Source: Dissophora ornata
Taxonomy: Eukaryota; Mortierellomycota; Mortierellomycetes; Mortierellales; Mortierellaceae
DNA length: 58,362 nucleotides
Direction: 5' to 3'
Assembly (NCBI GenBank): GCA_025201705.1
Contig: MU616564.1
Coordinates: 84,147-142,508 of the forward strand
Position numbers and translations under genes: made by a program. Positions 21,366-32,735 of this stretch are shown piece after piece (position 1 is the stretch's first letter; the number at the start of each line of letters is the position of its first letter). Under the pieces are notes generated by a model. It saw nothing but the letters and a program-made list of their open reading frames with translations, made no database searches and had not been told where the DNA came from.

Positions 21366-22662
21366 TCAGACATCACCGCAGCCATACGATATCTTGGAAG
21401 TTCTCAAGCCTGCGATCACGATTTTTTTCCGGCCAGTATCGCCTTGGGTGTAAGCTATATCTCCCATTATGATTGCGTCCTTGAGGTCCTCTTTGTTGAA
21501 ATACGCTTGGTCTTTGAGCTCTCTAAACATGCCATAGCATAAGATGTTCTCATCTCCCTTCTTCAATGTGCTACCTAGCTATAGCCGTGCTGTGGTATCC
21601 CTCTCAGCCAACGGTTGAGCACTGTCATCCAATCCAGCAGCCTCTGATCTCCACAGCTTGATGGTGAGTCCCTCTTTCAGAGGTTCAGTGTTGATGAAAG
21701 CGCCCAAAGCGCCAATGTAGTAAGACCAAGAGCCACTGCTCGAAGGTACTCGGAAGACAACCACCATCAGCAAGGCCAAAGTCGAAAGGGCGGCTAGCAA
21801 GTACAGCGGATACATTTAACAGATATGGACCCGACACGTCATAACCGAATACGACAGTGTGTTTTAGACATTCCTCGATCGCCAAGCCAGTAGCGGAGCC
21901 ATCTTCGTCGGTCCAGACCTGTAACGTCGGGGCGACTACTCCTACATTGAAGTATTCGCTGAGCGTCGAGTTCGTGATAAGCATGTACCCTGGTGTGTAA
22001 ATTCCATCAAAAACCTTGTTGCAGAAAGTACTGTCCCCCGGCTGTATTATGACATTGCCAACAGAAAGATAGTACCCGTTCAAACGGAAACTTATTTCGT
22101 TATTGGCGTCCAGCGGCGATGTGCTCAAGCTCACGTGTAGATTAACAACCGCACTGTTGCTTAACACAGCTACCGTTGTAGCCTTCTGCCAACTGGTCAA
22201 GTTAGGCGTGACCAGAATAGGACCCAATATCAAGCCATGGGTTTTGGTGGAGCTCCGTCCCCATTGGGTGACGTTATATGGGTATGGGGAGATCCCGAGG
22301 TTCGATCCGTATGCCGTCAGATGCTGTTCTCCTAGATACAAAGCCGCCAGGTATGCCGTGGACACGGTAAGGACAAGATAGCCCACGATGGCGCCTATGA
22401 AGCTAATAAAGTGTCTAGCTCGTGCTCTTGTGTGTTGGCGAACACCGTTTGGTCCGAACCCAATCAGATTGTCGATCCAAAACGTTGGTTCACTGATGGC
22501 CAGCTTTATATATTGTCGGAGTCCACGCGGCGCGCTGAAGATTCTCGCCACGAGTTCGATGAGTTTGATCAAGAGTGCTTTCGACAGGACGGTGATTGTG
22601 GACAATGTCAGGATGGCGATGATTTTGGAAGCGAAGACGCTCCACAAAGTTGTGTCGATCAT
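21366..22662 (-). pseudogene. Multi-pass membrane protein gene with in-frame amber codon
   Basis: Minus strand. A 22662-21846 exon and a 21793-21366 exon join (52-nt intron, GTTATG to CTAG) to 415 codons, interrupted only by a TAG at 21579-21581. Up to that codon there are 343 aa; beyond it the same frame stays open for 70 more protein-like codons (KKGDENILCYGMFRELKDQ). Membrane segments are predicted near residues 5-32, 85-110 and in MVVVFR with LSTLALL; between them is a large loop with several N-x-S/T sites, probably extracellular. No family is recognised. Either the gene is a young pseudogene, the stop is read through (it is followed by CTA), or the true protein ends at the amber and the extension is chance. 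Another short intron choice could also be made near 21800. Confidence 0.5.
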
Positions 22663-24724
22663 TGCTGGATGCGGTGTAGAGGATGTTTGCGGAGCTGCAC
22701 ACCAAAAGACCTAGAAGTCCTCTTCTATTTATGAGACAGTGGTGAAGTGGGATGCAACGAGGCAAGGTGGAACAGTGTAGAGCCTCCAGGAGTCTAACAC
22801 GTTTTGAGATGGTGGCCCCTCCAACTCTAAATTGCGGCGAAGTCGGGCAATAGAATCACCCCCGAACTCAAAGTTAATTGCCAACAAACGCATGCATCAT
22901 GAGCAAAATATATTACCTAAAGTGATTGTTTACGATCACACGAAGCAATCGGTGAACCAGGAACTGAGGACCATGAGGTATGGCAGAAGACCTGCATCGA
23001 TGAGATGAGCGAGAAGGACTAGACCAATTCTAATCAGCTGCAGGACGTTTTACTCTTGCAGAATACGACAACTCAGGAGGCTGACGCCCCCTCCTCCCCA
23101 CCCAAACGGCGCACCTGGAGGGTCCTTGTTAGTCAAAAAAAAAAAAAAAAATCTCAACGTGCACAAACAACTAGGCGAAAATGAAAAGGTTGACGCCCCC
23201 ATCTTGAAATCCTTTATCAAACCTGCACAGAATGGCATCTCAAAGACGGCTTTAACAAGAGTCATCACGACAAAGTCGCTCATAAACACCCTCAGCTCTC
23301 GATAACGAAGGTCCCGTAGAGGTCAAAGGGTAGCTTAATAAACGCCTTGACGATGGTTTTGAGCTCAAAAAAGATGAGTGATGGCGTGATCTATGTTTTT
23401 CACACGCAATGGCCAGTGGATCGCCGAGTCAGCCTGCCTGCTCTGTAAAGAATTGGGTTGTAGGACCTTTCGTAAATCGAGCGCGTCTCAATACCACATG
23501 TTCACTGTCGCGGTCAAGTAAGCCGAACGTGATTCCTCCAGAAACATATCAAAGCCTGGGCAGGACGCCGTGAGTAGGCCACAGCGTCTCCTGAACCAGT
23601 GAGAAAGTTGCCTTGACAAAACTGTAGCGTGCTTTGTCGCGCCCGTAAGCCTGCGCTCTGTGGAACTGTTCTTTAGAGACGCATCCTTTCAAAGCCTTAG
23701 TGCATACTTTCGAGAATTGATTCCGGTAGTGACGGTACCTAAAATGGGTCGAGACTTCATCGTGTCAGGATTTTTTTTTCTTTTGCAGCGCAACCTGATG
23801 AGAACAGGATACAACAAAAGAGCCTGAAAAATAAAATAAAACAAAGTGGCTACGGCGAACGCTCCAGCCCCAAATATGCATCTAGGACACGGCGATCGCT
23901 CCAGCCTCAAATAAGCATCTAGAACACGGCTTTCATTTTTCCTACAAGATATATTGCTCCGAGAGAAAAAAGAGCCCTCTTACCATGAGAGTAAGTGGTG
24001 GTGGAGGCTGTCAAAGGCTGCTGCGTGCATTGTACCACTCGGGGAAGAACGGGGTTATTGGAAGTGAGCTTACGGTGAGTATTAATCATATGCGACTTTG
24101 TATACATTTTGGCGGTTTGGTGGAATACAGAATAACAGAGGCAACTCAATTCCAACGGGAGCGCGATTACTGTATTCACCTAGGGAACGGCCTGTCATCG
24201 ACCAGACTGTTTATTCTTGAAGCAACCGCAAGAGGAGAAAAAAATATGCAGCGCCGGCACTATATCGGAAAACCATTGCCAAGAGTGGGCGAGAGGGATG
24301 ATTGCAACTGGTTACAAAACGGACTCAGACTGAGTTGGGCGTGTGGGCTGTGCAGTGAGCCCACATGGTGGTTTTTCCAGAATTGGCCCGCAGACTCCGT
24401 TTGTGGCACGGTCCGTTGCTGACACTTTCATCCCAGGAAAGTTTAATCCGTTTGGACAAATCAACGAATAAATTAGCTGTCAGCACTTGAAGAGACAAAA
24501 TCCGTTCTCCACAAAACCGAATATTATAATGATAATTTAATAGCAAATTGTATTCGTCAGTTCAGCTGACGATTATTTGGCACTCAGAAACGCTTGTAGG
24601 CCGCAGGGCGCGTCTGGGTCGCAACCCAGCTGTGTCCAATGCCGAGGATGTCTCGGTGGATATAAACAGAGAACGGCGATATCAATAAACTACAACTAGT
24701 TCCCACACTCTTACTATTACGCTT
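22663..24724. other. Degenerate region without an intact gene
   Basis: Contains scattered exon-like pieces on the minus strand between 23292 and 23690 (for example FFELKTIVKAFIKLPFDLYG, and YSFVKATFSLVQETLW in another frame) separated by stops and frame changes. An A-run lies at about 23137-23150. The plus-strand frame at 23985-24422 has no protein-like features. No transposon ends were seen. Confidence 0.45.
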
Positions 24725-26201
24725 TCATTGTTTAGCACAGTGATTGGCATTTGATGGCTGCATTTTGCTTGTGAGCTGCAGTCCATATTCGCCGCCAAAC
24801 ATGTCATCAAGGTCATCTTCGCCATCCTGCACCTCGTCTTGCCGATCGCCACCATCACGAGTGCGATCGTTCTCTGCATGCCAACGGTTCTCAGTGCATC
24901 GCCTCTTGCTTGGGCTGAAGATAGTGAAGGCACCTAGAGGCCGTGGCTTTTGCTCGGGGGTGGCGCATTTGTACGCTGTCCGCGCTTCCTCCAGATGCAA
25001 TAACTCTTGCATCTCAATTTTATGTGTAAGAGCAACAAGATGCTCCAATATCAAAATATATACTTTGTCCTGCAGTGAACCAATAATTGTCAGAACGAAA
25101 AAAAAAAAAAAAAGACAACATTACACACGCCAACAGAACGCAGAGCGTGTCCCTCCTGTACAATATACGGCATTCGTTCCTGTCTATTCCTCAGATCCCT
25201 GCCTCCACCACTGACTCCCTCTGCTACTGTTACAGCTCGCCTCTAACGAAAACAAGCGTTTACATGACCATGTACATGTGAGTGCCTGGTGCTCGCATAA
25301 TTGTCATCGACACGCAAAAATATAAAAAAAAACGCACGAGCGGAAGTTAGCTTGTGCCCCACTAGGGCTATGACCACACGCGACCACAGTCCCACCAGCT
25401 CCACCTCGCTCATTGTCTTGGATGGTTTGCAGAGGCAGCAATGGGATGAAACACAAATGAATACAACGACAAGGAAATGAGAAAATGACCAATGACCAAA
25501 TAGATGCTGAGAAAACGTGTTCTTACACTTGACGCACGACTTCCAATACGCGCCGTTTGAGAGGATTGGTTGCCTCCCCCATGAGACGAGAGGAAGCCTC
25601 AATGCCCATCTGCGCCTCCACCACATCCAACGATCTCTCGACTCCTCCAGCTTTGTGAGCCTCCGCAAGGGGGGTGAGCATCATCTTCAATACGCATTGG
25701 GCCTCGATATTTTTGACTACTTCCTCCCCAAACACCTTTCGGGCATCATCCATCCTGCCATTTACAATTCCAGATAAGGCGACGCTATACATATTGAGAG
25801 TAGTAAAGAAAATAATAATTAGGTTCCTAATACGCAAAATCATCTATGTCAAAGGCTGCCAATGTAAACTTACAATACATCCTTTTCCTCCAGCTTGGAC
25901 AAAGGCTCGGAATCCCCGATCTTGTCCACAATGAAATTGTAGAGCAGCCTGTGCATGCCATCCAAGCCCAGTGGCCACTTGCAACAGTATTGTCTACTGT
26001 TCCATACTCTGCTCGCCCCACTACATATCCACCGCGTCTCTATTAACCACTCCTCCATTAACCGTGCCTCTGCAAGAGCATATCCGTGCCTCCTTCCTTG
26101 TAGACTACGCATGTAAATACCCCTCCTCTCCTGTACAATAAACAGCATTCGTTCCTGCCTATTCCCCAGACCCCTGCCTCCACCACCGATTCCCTCTGTT
26201 A
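24725..26201 (-). CDS. Unknown multi-exon gene, 3' part resolved, internal exon duplication
   Basis: Four minus-strand exons join in phase: 26201-25874, 25784-25534, 25226-25129 and 25069-24725. They encode about 340 residues ending at TGA 24725-24727. The first joined segment includes GLDGMHRLLYNFIVDKIG and LSKLEEKDVF, which runs directly into VALSGIVNGRMDDARKVFGE. The last exon is polar with acidic DDLDDMFGGEYG. Exons one and three both start after CAG|TA acceptors with related peptides (TEGIGGGGRGLGNRQERM and AEGVSGGGRDLRNRQERM), an internal duplication. More exon-like blocks lie upstream to about 27600 but could not be joined. No domain is recognised. It may be a host gene or a domesticated or decayed mobile-element gene; the absence of stops within the four exons argues that it is, or recently was, functional. 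Confidence 0.45.
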
Positions 26202-27600
26202 CTGTGCAACACTACCTCCTTTAGTCTAGCGAGAGGTGTGTTGTTTTAGTTCCTTCATCACGCGAGTATGTCGTTCTCATCATGAATAATGAATAAAGCC
26301 ACAGACCCGTTTTCAGTCAAGAGGATGTGCCTTCTCCAAGACCTTCTCCACCACTGACCACCATGGCTCAGCGATGGCGCTGTTCTTTCGCCTGGTTAAT
26401 CCTGTCCGTGGACGAGGGATCTTGCTCTTGAGTGGGCCACTGGAGGATGACGATTTGGCGCAGGAAACATCCTAGTCAGTTTTTTTTTAAAGAAATCAAT
26501 AATAAAAAAAAAAAAGCTGCCTCCAAGGCCAACGAAACAGAATCACGAAATCATTACAGTCATTCCAACTACTCCTTCTCCAACTGCGTGCGATGGGTAA
26601 AATCTGGCCGAGCGACCTGGTTCGTGTACTGGTTCTCGACATGGCTCTTCTTCTGAGCCGACACGCGTAGCTGGATTGTTGTCTGTGCTTCTTCCTCCAG
26701 CTTCATTCCTCCTGGAGTCTTCAGGTGACGAAGGATAGATCCAGCGAATGTTCCAACTGCATCTCAACAACGCTTTTCCAGGCCCGAAGTTCCCATCCAT
26801 GTCCGTGTTTCGCTGGTCCATGGCGAAAACTGTTGGCTTCCATTCGTCGAAGGCCGCCTCCAGGAAAAAACTGCTCTGCCCTGAAATCGACTTCCATTTG
26901 TCGCTCAGCGAATTCTTTGTGAGAAAAACAGGATACGAAGTCATGAGCATGTGAGTTGGGGAGTTGGAGATTGATTGACGCGATGGAACAAATCACTGAC
27001 AACAGTCGTGGTGGGCGAAGTTCCAGTGTCTTCTTTTCCGTTGTCAAAGAACTGCACACTGCCCCCTGCTTGCCGCGTGTCTGCCGTGCCCAAAAATTCA
27101 GCCCTTTGTTGTGTGCAGTGCTATCCGCCATGTGACTGCTTGTCCGCCGTGTTGTCTGCCGTGTCCGCCGTGTCCGCCCAGACCACAGCGCACTGCACAA
27201 TTTGTCCGCCGTGCCGTGACTGCTTGTTCGCCGTGTCCACAGCGCACTGCGTGATTTTGTCCGCCGGTGTCCGCCGTGTCCGCCCAGTCCACAGTGCACT
27301 GCACGATTTTGTCCGCCGTCTGTCGTGTCGAAAATCCGCTCGTTTTTTTGACACTGTCCACTTTTCCGCCTTTTCCGCGTTTTCCGCGTTTTCGCCTTGT
27401 CCGCCTTGTCCGCCATGTCCACTACTGAAAAAGAATCCCTGGAAGTTTGCTCCACATTCTCATGCTTCCGATGGATGCTCCAACAGACCGCCACACCCGC
27501 GTATTCCAGAGCCTTTTCGATCCCGTCGGCCGGTACTTCCATGAGTGCGTGGCGCCAAGCTCAATCATGTGTCTGTAGAAGTCGTGGGTAGTTTCTAGGG
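26202..27600 (-). other. Probable upstream exons of the 24.7-26.2 kb gene, unresolved
   Basis: Three minus-strand blocks look coding. About 26490-26330 reads PLKSKIPRPRTGLTRRKNSA then EPWWSVVEKVLEKAHPL after a TAG acceptor. 26950-26543 holds an uninterrupted 135-codon frame with SLSDKWKSISGQSSFFLEAA and FDEWKPTVFAMDQRNTDMDG. About 27590-27440 reads HDFYRHMIELGATHSWKYRP. Phase-compatible joins could not be settled, because in the middle block all three frames are partly open. Confidence 0.3.
27118..27420. repeat. GTGTCCGCC minisatellite
   Basis: Many copies of a 9-bp unit close to GTGTCCGCC, organised in a higher-order repeat. A roughly 45-bp block containing CCACAG, GCACTGCAC and ATTTGTCCGCC occurs at about 27168-27212 and again at about 27271-27318, and GTGACTGCTTGTCCGCCGTG is also repeated. 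The run lies within the unresolved upstream part of the minus-strand gene, probably intronic. Confidence 0.85.
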
Positions 27601-28836
27601 TCGGAGTAGAGCTGGTGGAAATGCTGCTTTATTATGGTCTTGCCAGATCGACTCCTGTATCGTATTATCATATAGCTTGTCCTGCTGCAACCGCTTACGG
27701 CCACACGACCATCTACAACACGATTGAGAGTTATGGACGAACAAAGACCACCGACCCACACCGGGAGCACTATTCAACAAAGAAAGGTGCAGCATCGGAG
27801 ACCTCGCTTCCACTTCCGTTGAAAATGATGGGCAGCAATGTTTGGCCTAGGACACCATCCCATCCTGAAGGAGTCCGACTCGTCGTTGGAACCCTGACTT
27901 GCAACATTCTGGTTACATCGTCTCTGAGATTGGACACGGCCCACTCAAGTTCCTTGGGCAGGACAACGCTTTTGTTCCCCATCCCAACTGATGAAGTGTC
28001 CATGACAACAGCAATTTTTCTGGACAAGGAGTCACTTCGCGCTGGGATTCTTCTCGCTAAGGACACCGGCGCCAAAAAAATCTCTTCAAGCAACGTCCTT
28101 TTTCAGTTGCGCCATCTGAGGTCCAAGTTCGACAGCCCTGCAACTTTCATCTTGTGTAGAGCTTCCAGTTTCATTACAAGGTCTCACCTTTGCCATCCTT
28201 ACTCTATTTCCACGTTGGCATCGTTTGACTCATACCAGGGATGGATCAGCCTGCGCAACACTCTTCAGCAAAATCACCATCTAAGTCTTGAACAAAGGAA
28301 AGATGGGAATCTTGAAGCGCCAGGCTGTGTCATCGATACGAGGGAAATGCTCGGAAGGCTCCATCAACGACTCACTCGACAACATCATTGGCTTGCTTTC
28401 AAACCGAGACGAGACCACGATCCCAGGAAACAACGAACTGAACAAGCATCTTGAAGCTCTTGCCGACTTGCTAAGTAGCTACATCGTTTCTGCAAATAAA
28501 TCTGCGGCCTGAAAAATTTCACAAAATAATGTCCAAGAGCTTTCTATCCTTCTTTCCCCCCCATTTTGTATAACTTGACACGCCAGCCAAACATCAAGGC
28601 GACGGCGGTGTTGGAAGGAAAACATTTTCGTTTTTAAATGCTTAGAATGAAAAGAAACAGATTTCGAATAAACATGTGCAACATAGTGTTTGTCCTGCGA
28701 AAAAAATGGAAGCGTCTCGCAAAGAATGGAGAGAATGGTGATGAATTGTGGAGTGCCACGACTCTCGTGTTCAGCACAAGTTGTGTCATTGGTATATAAG
28801 CGTTCTAGTGATCCTTCTTGCTTTTGAATTTCATCC
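27601..28836. other. Mixed coding remnants on both strands
   Basis: Minus-strand 28093-27770 is open with a hydrophobic-patterned peptide (KSVVLPKELEWAVSNLRDDV). Plus-strand 28241-28512 reads as a small protein in two frames (see findings). Neither extends to a full gene. 28513-28836 is AT-rich and featureless. Confidence 0.35.
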
Positions 28837-29302
28837 TTATGGCTCCATTGTCACTTTGACATGGTTCTCGACAACACCATTGCCTCTAGGATGATATGGA
28901 GTGTGCAAACAATGTTGCCACCCCATAAGTTTGGCCATCTCTCTTAGAGCCTCGCCGACAAACTCTTTACCGTTGTCCAATTGCAAAATACGAGGTAATC
29001 CAATATATTGAACAGTGTCGTTGCGCTGATTTGTCCTTCAATGGAGCCAAGAAAACAAATTGGGTGCAATTATCGATGAGGGCAAGGATTGGTACATACC
29101 GTTGAGCGTAATCGCCATCGTTCTCACGATTTGATTGGACGAGTCCTTCATCTCTCTTGGTCAGACTTTTGAAGGTAATCTCGTGAATGGCTATGTATAT
29201 CTTTGGTCTTACGAGGGTGAGGGCGTGATAAGCTGCTCCACTGGTGCTAGGATGTGATCCAATGTAGTGCTTCTTTTGAAGTAACTGCCCATATCTGCCC
29301 AT
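28837..29302 (-). pseudogene. Retroelement integrase remnant (rve core)
   Basis: On the minus strand two frames together spell the retroviral-type integrase catalytic core. ILALIDNCTQFVFLAPLKDK holds the first Asp, then after a frame change near 29025 come IGLPRILQLDNGKEFV (second Asp) and HTPYHPRGNGVVEN (Glu), completing the D,D-35-E order. The usual segment between DKSA and the second Asp is shortened, so bases have been lost as well. A stop ends it at 28837-28839. No gag, protease, reverse transcriptase or LTR was found nearby. It is a dead fragment, most likely from a Ty3/gypsy-type element given the LDNGKEF/HPRGNG spelling. Confidence 0.8.
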
Positions 29303-30382
29303 TCTTTTAATATTGATGCCAGAAATGCTTGGGAGTGTTCCCGCCTACATCTTACTGCTTGAGGATTGCATACTCTTACTTATCTGAGTAGTGCTTCTGG
29401 CGGACCAAAACTCTTTGATCTGAGATGTGCACGTTTTGATTTACCGAAGGCCCTTCCCGTACTCGCGCTTTCACCATTGATCACAGCAGACCTGTGCTCT
29501 GGCACAACAGCAAGCTTAGTTCACAGTTCAATGAGCAGTTACACAGCAAACCCATCGAATAGATATGCAATGTGCAGCGCCAGTATGGTGGTGTGATGCA
29601 GATACTAAGATTTGAGGGGCATCCTTCCCGAAAATATAAACTTAGAGCATGCGAAAGAAAATTTAGGGTCGCAAAACTGGATACCTTTTGGGTGAGTGGA
29701 GTCACGATCCTGGACTGACGTTTCATCAACTCCATCAAAGCATTCCCCCCCCCCCCCCGGGGCTCCATCTGACAGATTTGACACTGCGCTGGAGACTGTT
29801 AGATGTGCACCGATGGACCATGGACTATAACGAGAGCGCGGTAGAAAAATATAGTGTATTTTACTTCGAGTACACACAAATACACGAAAACGCGTCCACT
29901 TTCGAGCGGAGACTAGAAATGTTTACTTTCGCAAAGGCATATTAACTTTCGTTTCCAATGAGAAGCAGTATTTACTCTCGCGCTCAGAAAGGTACTCGAA
30001 ATCGATTGCCACGGGAAGGTATTTAATCAGTGGCCAGAAACTATTTTGTTTCTCACGTTCGAGGATGGATGGTGGGGTGCGGAAATCATTGCCATTGGGT
30101 CCGACTCTCGTCGAAGGGAGTTTATTTGTGTTTGAGCAGTGAGGCGTAGTCTCGCCTCGCTGTTCAGGGTCAGGTCGTGTATAGTGAGATCGTCTGCACC
30201 GCATCCACAGTGACTGGGTGCTGAGTCAAAGAGATCGATAAAGCGATTTTTTGTTTACGTTTGAAGCTCCTCCAAGCAGCAGGCTGACACTTTTTATTTT
30301 TCCTTCTCCTTTTCCTCGCCCTTCCATCGTCCTCTCTTTCTTCTCTTTCCCTCTTCCCTCATTCACTCTCATCGAATTCACA
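29303..30382. other. Intergenic sequence before lysyl-tRNA synthetase
   Basis: Nothing coding is recognised. It contains a C-run of about 14-15 (29746-29758) and, from about 30290 on, the C/T-rich leader of the lysyl-tRNA synthetase gene. Confidence 0.6.
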
Positions 30383-32428
30383 ATGTCGGCCCTTGCTGAT
30401 ACCGCTGCCGCTGCTGCCCCCGCTGAGGACGTCAAGCTCTACTTGGACGAGGCCTCTGGCGAGATGATCTCCAAGACGTACGTTGCCACCATCCAATCCT
30501 CGATCATTCGCTCCTCAATCTGCCCCATTCCTCCAGCCCCTCACTCTCTCACTGTAGACTCGCTCATTTTCTAATCAATGTCTCTTTCGTCTTCTCCAAA
30601 TCAAAATTGCTGATCCCTGATCATAGCGAGTTGAAGAAGCGCATCAAGAACAGAGAAAAGGAAGCCAAGAAGGCCGAGAAGGCTGCTAATGCCCCTGCTC
30701 CTGCTGTGTCAGAGTCCGCTGCCGCCAAGAAGACTCTCTCTGCCGCTGAGGAGGAGGAGAACCTCAACCCCAACGTAAGTACCGCCGTCTTCCGTGCCGA
30801 CAGTAGTGACAACGTTTTTTTACAGCGAGGCTAACTCCTTGCCCTCCTATTGCCCTCTACTTGCTTGCTCATGCATCGTACGTGGCCAAACTGATCATCT
30901 GCCTATCCAACAGCAATACTTTGAGATCCGCTCCAAGAGGGTCGGCACTCTTCGCGCCAACAAGGATACGTACCCTTACCCCCACAAGTTCAACGTGTCC
31001 GTCTCGCTGCCAGCATTCATCGAAAAGTACAGCGCATTGACGGCTGGAGATATGGAGGAGGAGATCGTCACGGTCGCTGGACGCCTGCACAACATGCGTA
31101 CAATGGGTAAGCTCCGCTTCTATGACCTCCACGCAGACGGTGTCAAGATCCAGATTACTGCTCAAGCGCAGGACTCTGAGCGCGACTTTAACGAGGTCCA
31201 CGACAACCTTCGCCGTGGAGATATCGTCGGAGTCCGTGGTGTCGCTGGTCGTACCAAGCCCAAGAAGGGTGGTGATGGAGAGCTCTCCATCTTTCCCCGC
31301 GATATCACTCTCTTGTCGCCCTGTCTCCGCATGTTGCCCACTACCCATTTCGGATTCAAGGACCAAGAGTCGCGCTACAGACAGCGCTACCTGGATCTGA
31401 TCATGAACAACCACGTTCGTGACATTTTCAAGACCCGTGCCAGGATTATCAACTACCTGCGCAAGTTCTTGGATGACCAGGACTTTTTGGAGGTCGAGAC
31501 ACCTATGATGAACATGATTGCTGGAGGCGCCACTGCCAAGCCCTTTGTGACCCACCACAACGACCTCAACATGGAGTTGCACATGCGTATTGCTCCTGAG
31601 CTGTATTTGAAGATGCTGGTTGTCGGTGGTCTTGATCGCGTGTACGAGATCGGTCGCCAGTTCAGAAACGAGTCCATGGACTTGACCCACAACCCCGAAT
31701 TTACGACCGCAGAGTTCTACATGGCCTACGCTGACATGTTCGATGTCATGGAGATGACCGAGGTCCTTCTCGTTGGAATGGTCAAGGCTATCACTGGAAA
31801 GACAAAGATCACCTACCACCCTCATGGCAAGGATGGCGCTGCCATGGAGATCGACTTCACACCCCCCTTCAGACGCATTGACATGATCCAGTACTTGGAG
31901 GAGAAGCTCAGCGTTACATTCCCCCCTGCAGATACTTTGCACACAGCCGAGGCCACCAAGTTCTTGAGCGATCTTTGCATCAAGCACAACGTCGATTGCA
32001 GTGCTCCTCGCACAAGTGCTCGCCTCCTGGACAAGCTGGTCGGAGACTTTATTGAGGTTGAGTGCATCAGCCCCACGTTTATCGTTGGCCACCCTCAGAT
32101 GATGTCTCCCCTGGCTAAGAGCCATCGTTCCGTTCCAGGTCTTTGCGAGCGGTTTGAGTGCTTTATTGCCACCAAGGAGATCTGCAACGCTTATACCGAG
32201 TTGAACGATCCTTTTGACCAGCGCGAGCGTTTCGAGCAGCAGGCGAACGATAAGGCCGCCGGTGATGACGAGGCTCAGCTGATTGACGAGAACTTTTGCC
32301 AGTCGCTCGAGTTTGGTCTTCCCCCCACTGGAGGCTGGGGTATGGGTATCGATCGCTTGACCATGTTCCTGACGGACTCTCACCGCATCCAGGAGGTTTT
32401 GGCTTTCCCCCACATGCGCCCTGTCTAA
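30383..32428 (+). CDS. KRS1: Lysyl-tRNA synthetase, cytosolic class II
   Basis: Exons 30383-30477, 30627-30774 and 30914-32428 give 585 aa, the usual length for the eukaryotic cytosolic enzyme. It charges tRNA-Lys with lysine. In order: a short acidic start, a Lys/Glu/Ala-rich tRNA-binding helix ([18 protein letters not shown]), [19 protein letters not shown] leading to the OB-fold anticodon-binding domain, then the class II catalytic core: motif 1 [10 protein letters not shown] (about 273), motif 2 [17 protein letters not shown] (about 328) and motif 3 [11 protein letters not shown] (about 558). No mitochondrial presequence is present from this start. Introns fall after the first 32 and 81 codons. 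The very strong codon bias leaves a long open frame on the opposite strand (30869-32413), which is an artefact. Confidence 0.97.
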
Positions 32429-32495
32429 GAATTAGTTCTGTTAGATATAGAAGATGTCAATTGCTTGTCCTGTAGGTTGCAGTCCTACACTTATA

Positions 32496-32501
32496 AATAA
32501 A
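32496..32501 (+). terminator. AATAAA polyadenylation signal after lysyl-tRNA synthetase
   Basis: AATAAATAAA about 68 nt after the stop codon, before the leader of the dUTPase gene. Confidence 0.5.
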
Positions 32502-32735
32502 TAAACGCTCAAAAACAATAACGCTTCTTGACCCCACTTGGCGTTACTCGCCTGCCGGGTCTTTTGTCACCGCACGTTTTCAAGTTCGTGTTGCAGATCG
32601 ATGGTCACATTACAAACAAACAAACGCGTCCCGGCGCGTGCAGAGAAAAAAATAATAAATGCGACGACGCACAACATAAACAAACGGTCAAACCATACCC
32701 TCCTTGCTTCACCTTTCATTCCATTCCATTCCACT

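Noticed and set aside
22286..22298. tRNA B-box-like GGTTCGATCCG
   Set aside because: It lies in the coding frame of the membrane protein on the minus strand. No matching A box or cloverleaf could be built.
23985..24422. 145-codon plus-strand frame as a gene
   Set aside because: Gly/Arg/Cys-rich with no consistent pattern, no domain, no splice context, inside a degenerate region.
27118..27420. CRISPR-like repeat array
   Set aside because: Short direct repeats without unique spacers in a eukaryotic genome; this is a minisatellite.
27615..28454. 279-codon plus-strand frame
   Set aside because: Overlaps better-looking pieces on both strands, composition is shadow-like, and no domain is recognised. 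I described the area as mixed remnants instead.
30869..32413. 514-codon open frame antisense to lysyl-tRNA synthetase
   Set aside because: The sense gene is certain and has strong codon bias, with third-position C and few TTA/CTA/TCA codons, which leaves the antisense frame free of stops. No domain or start context.
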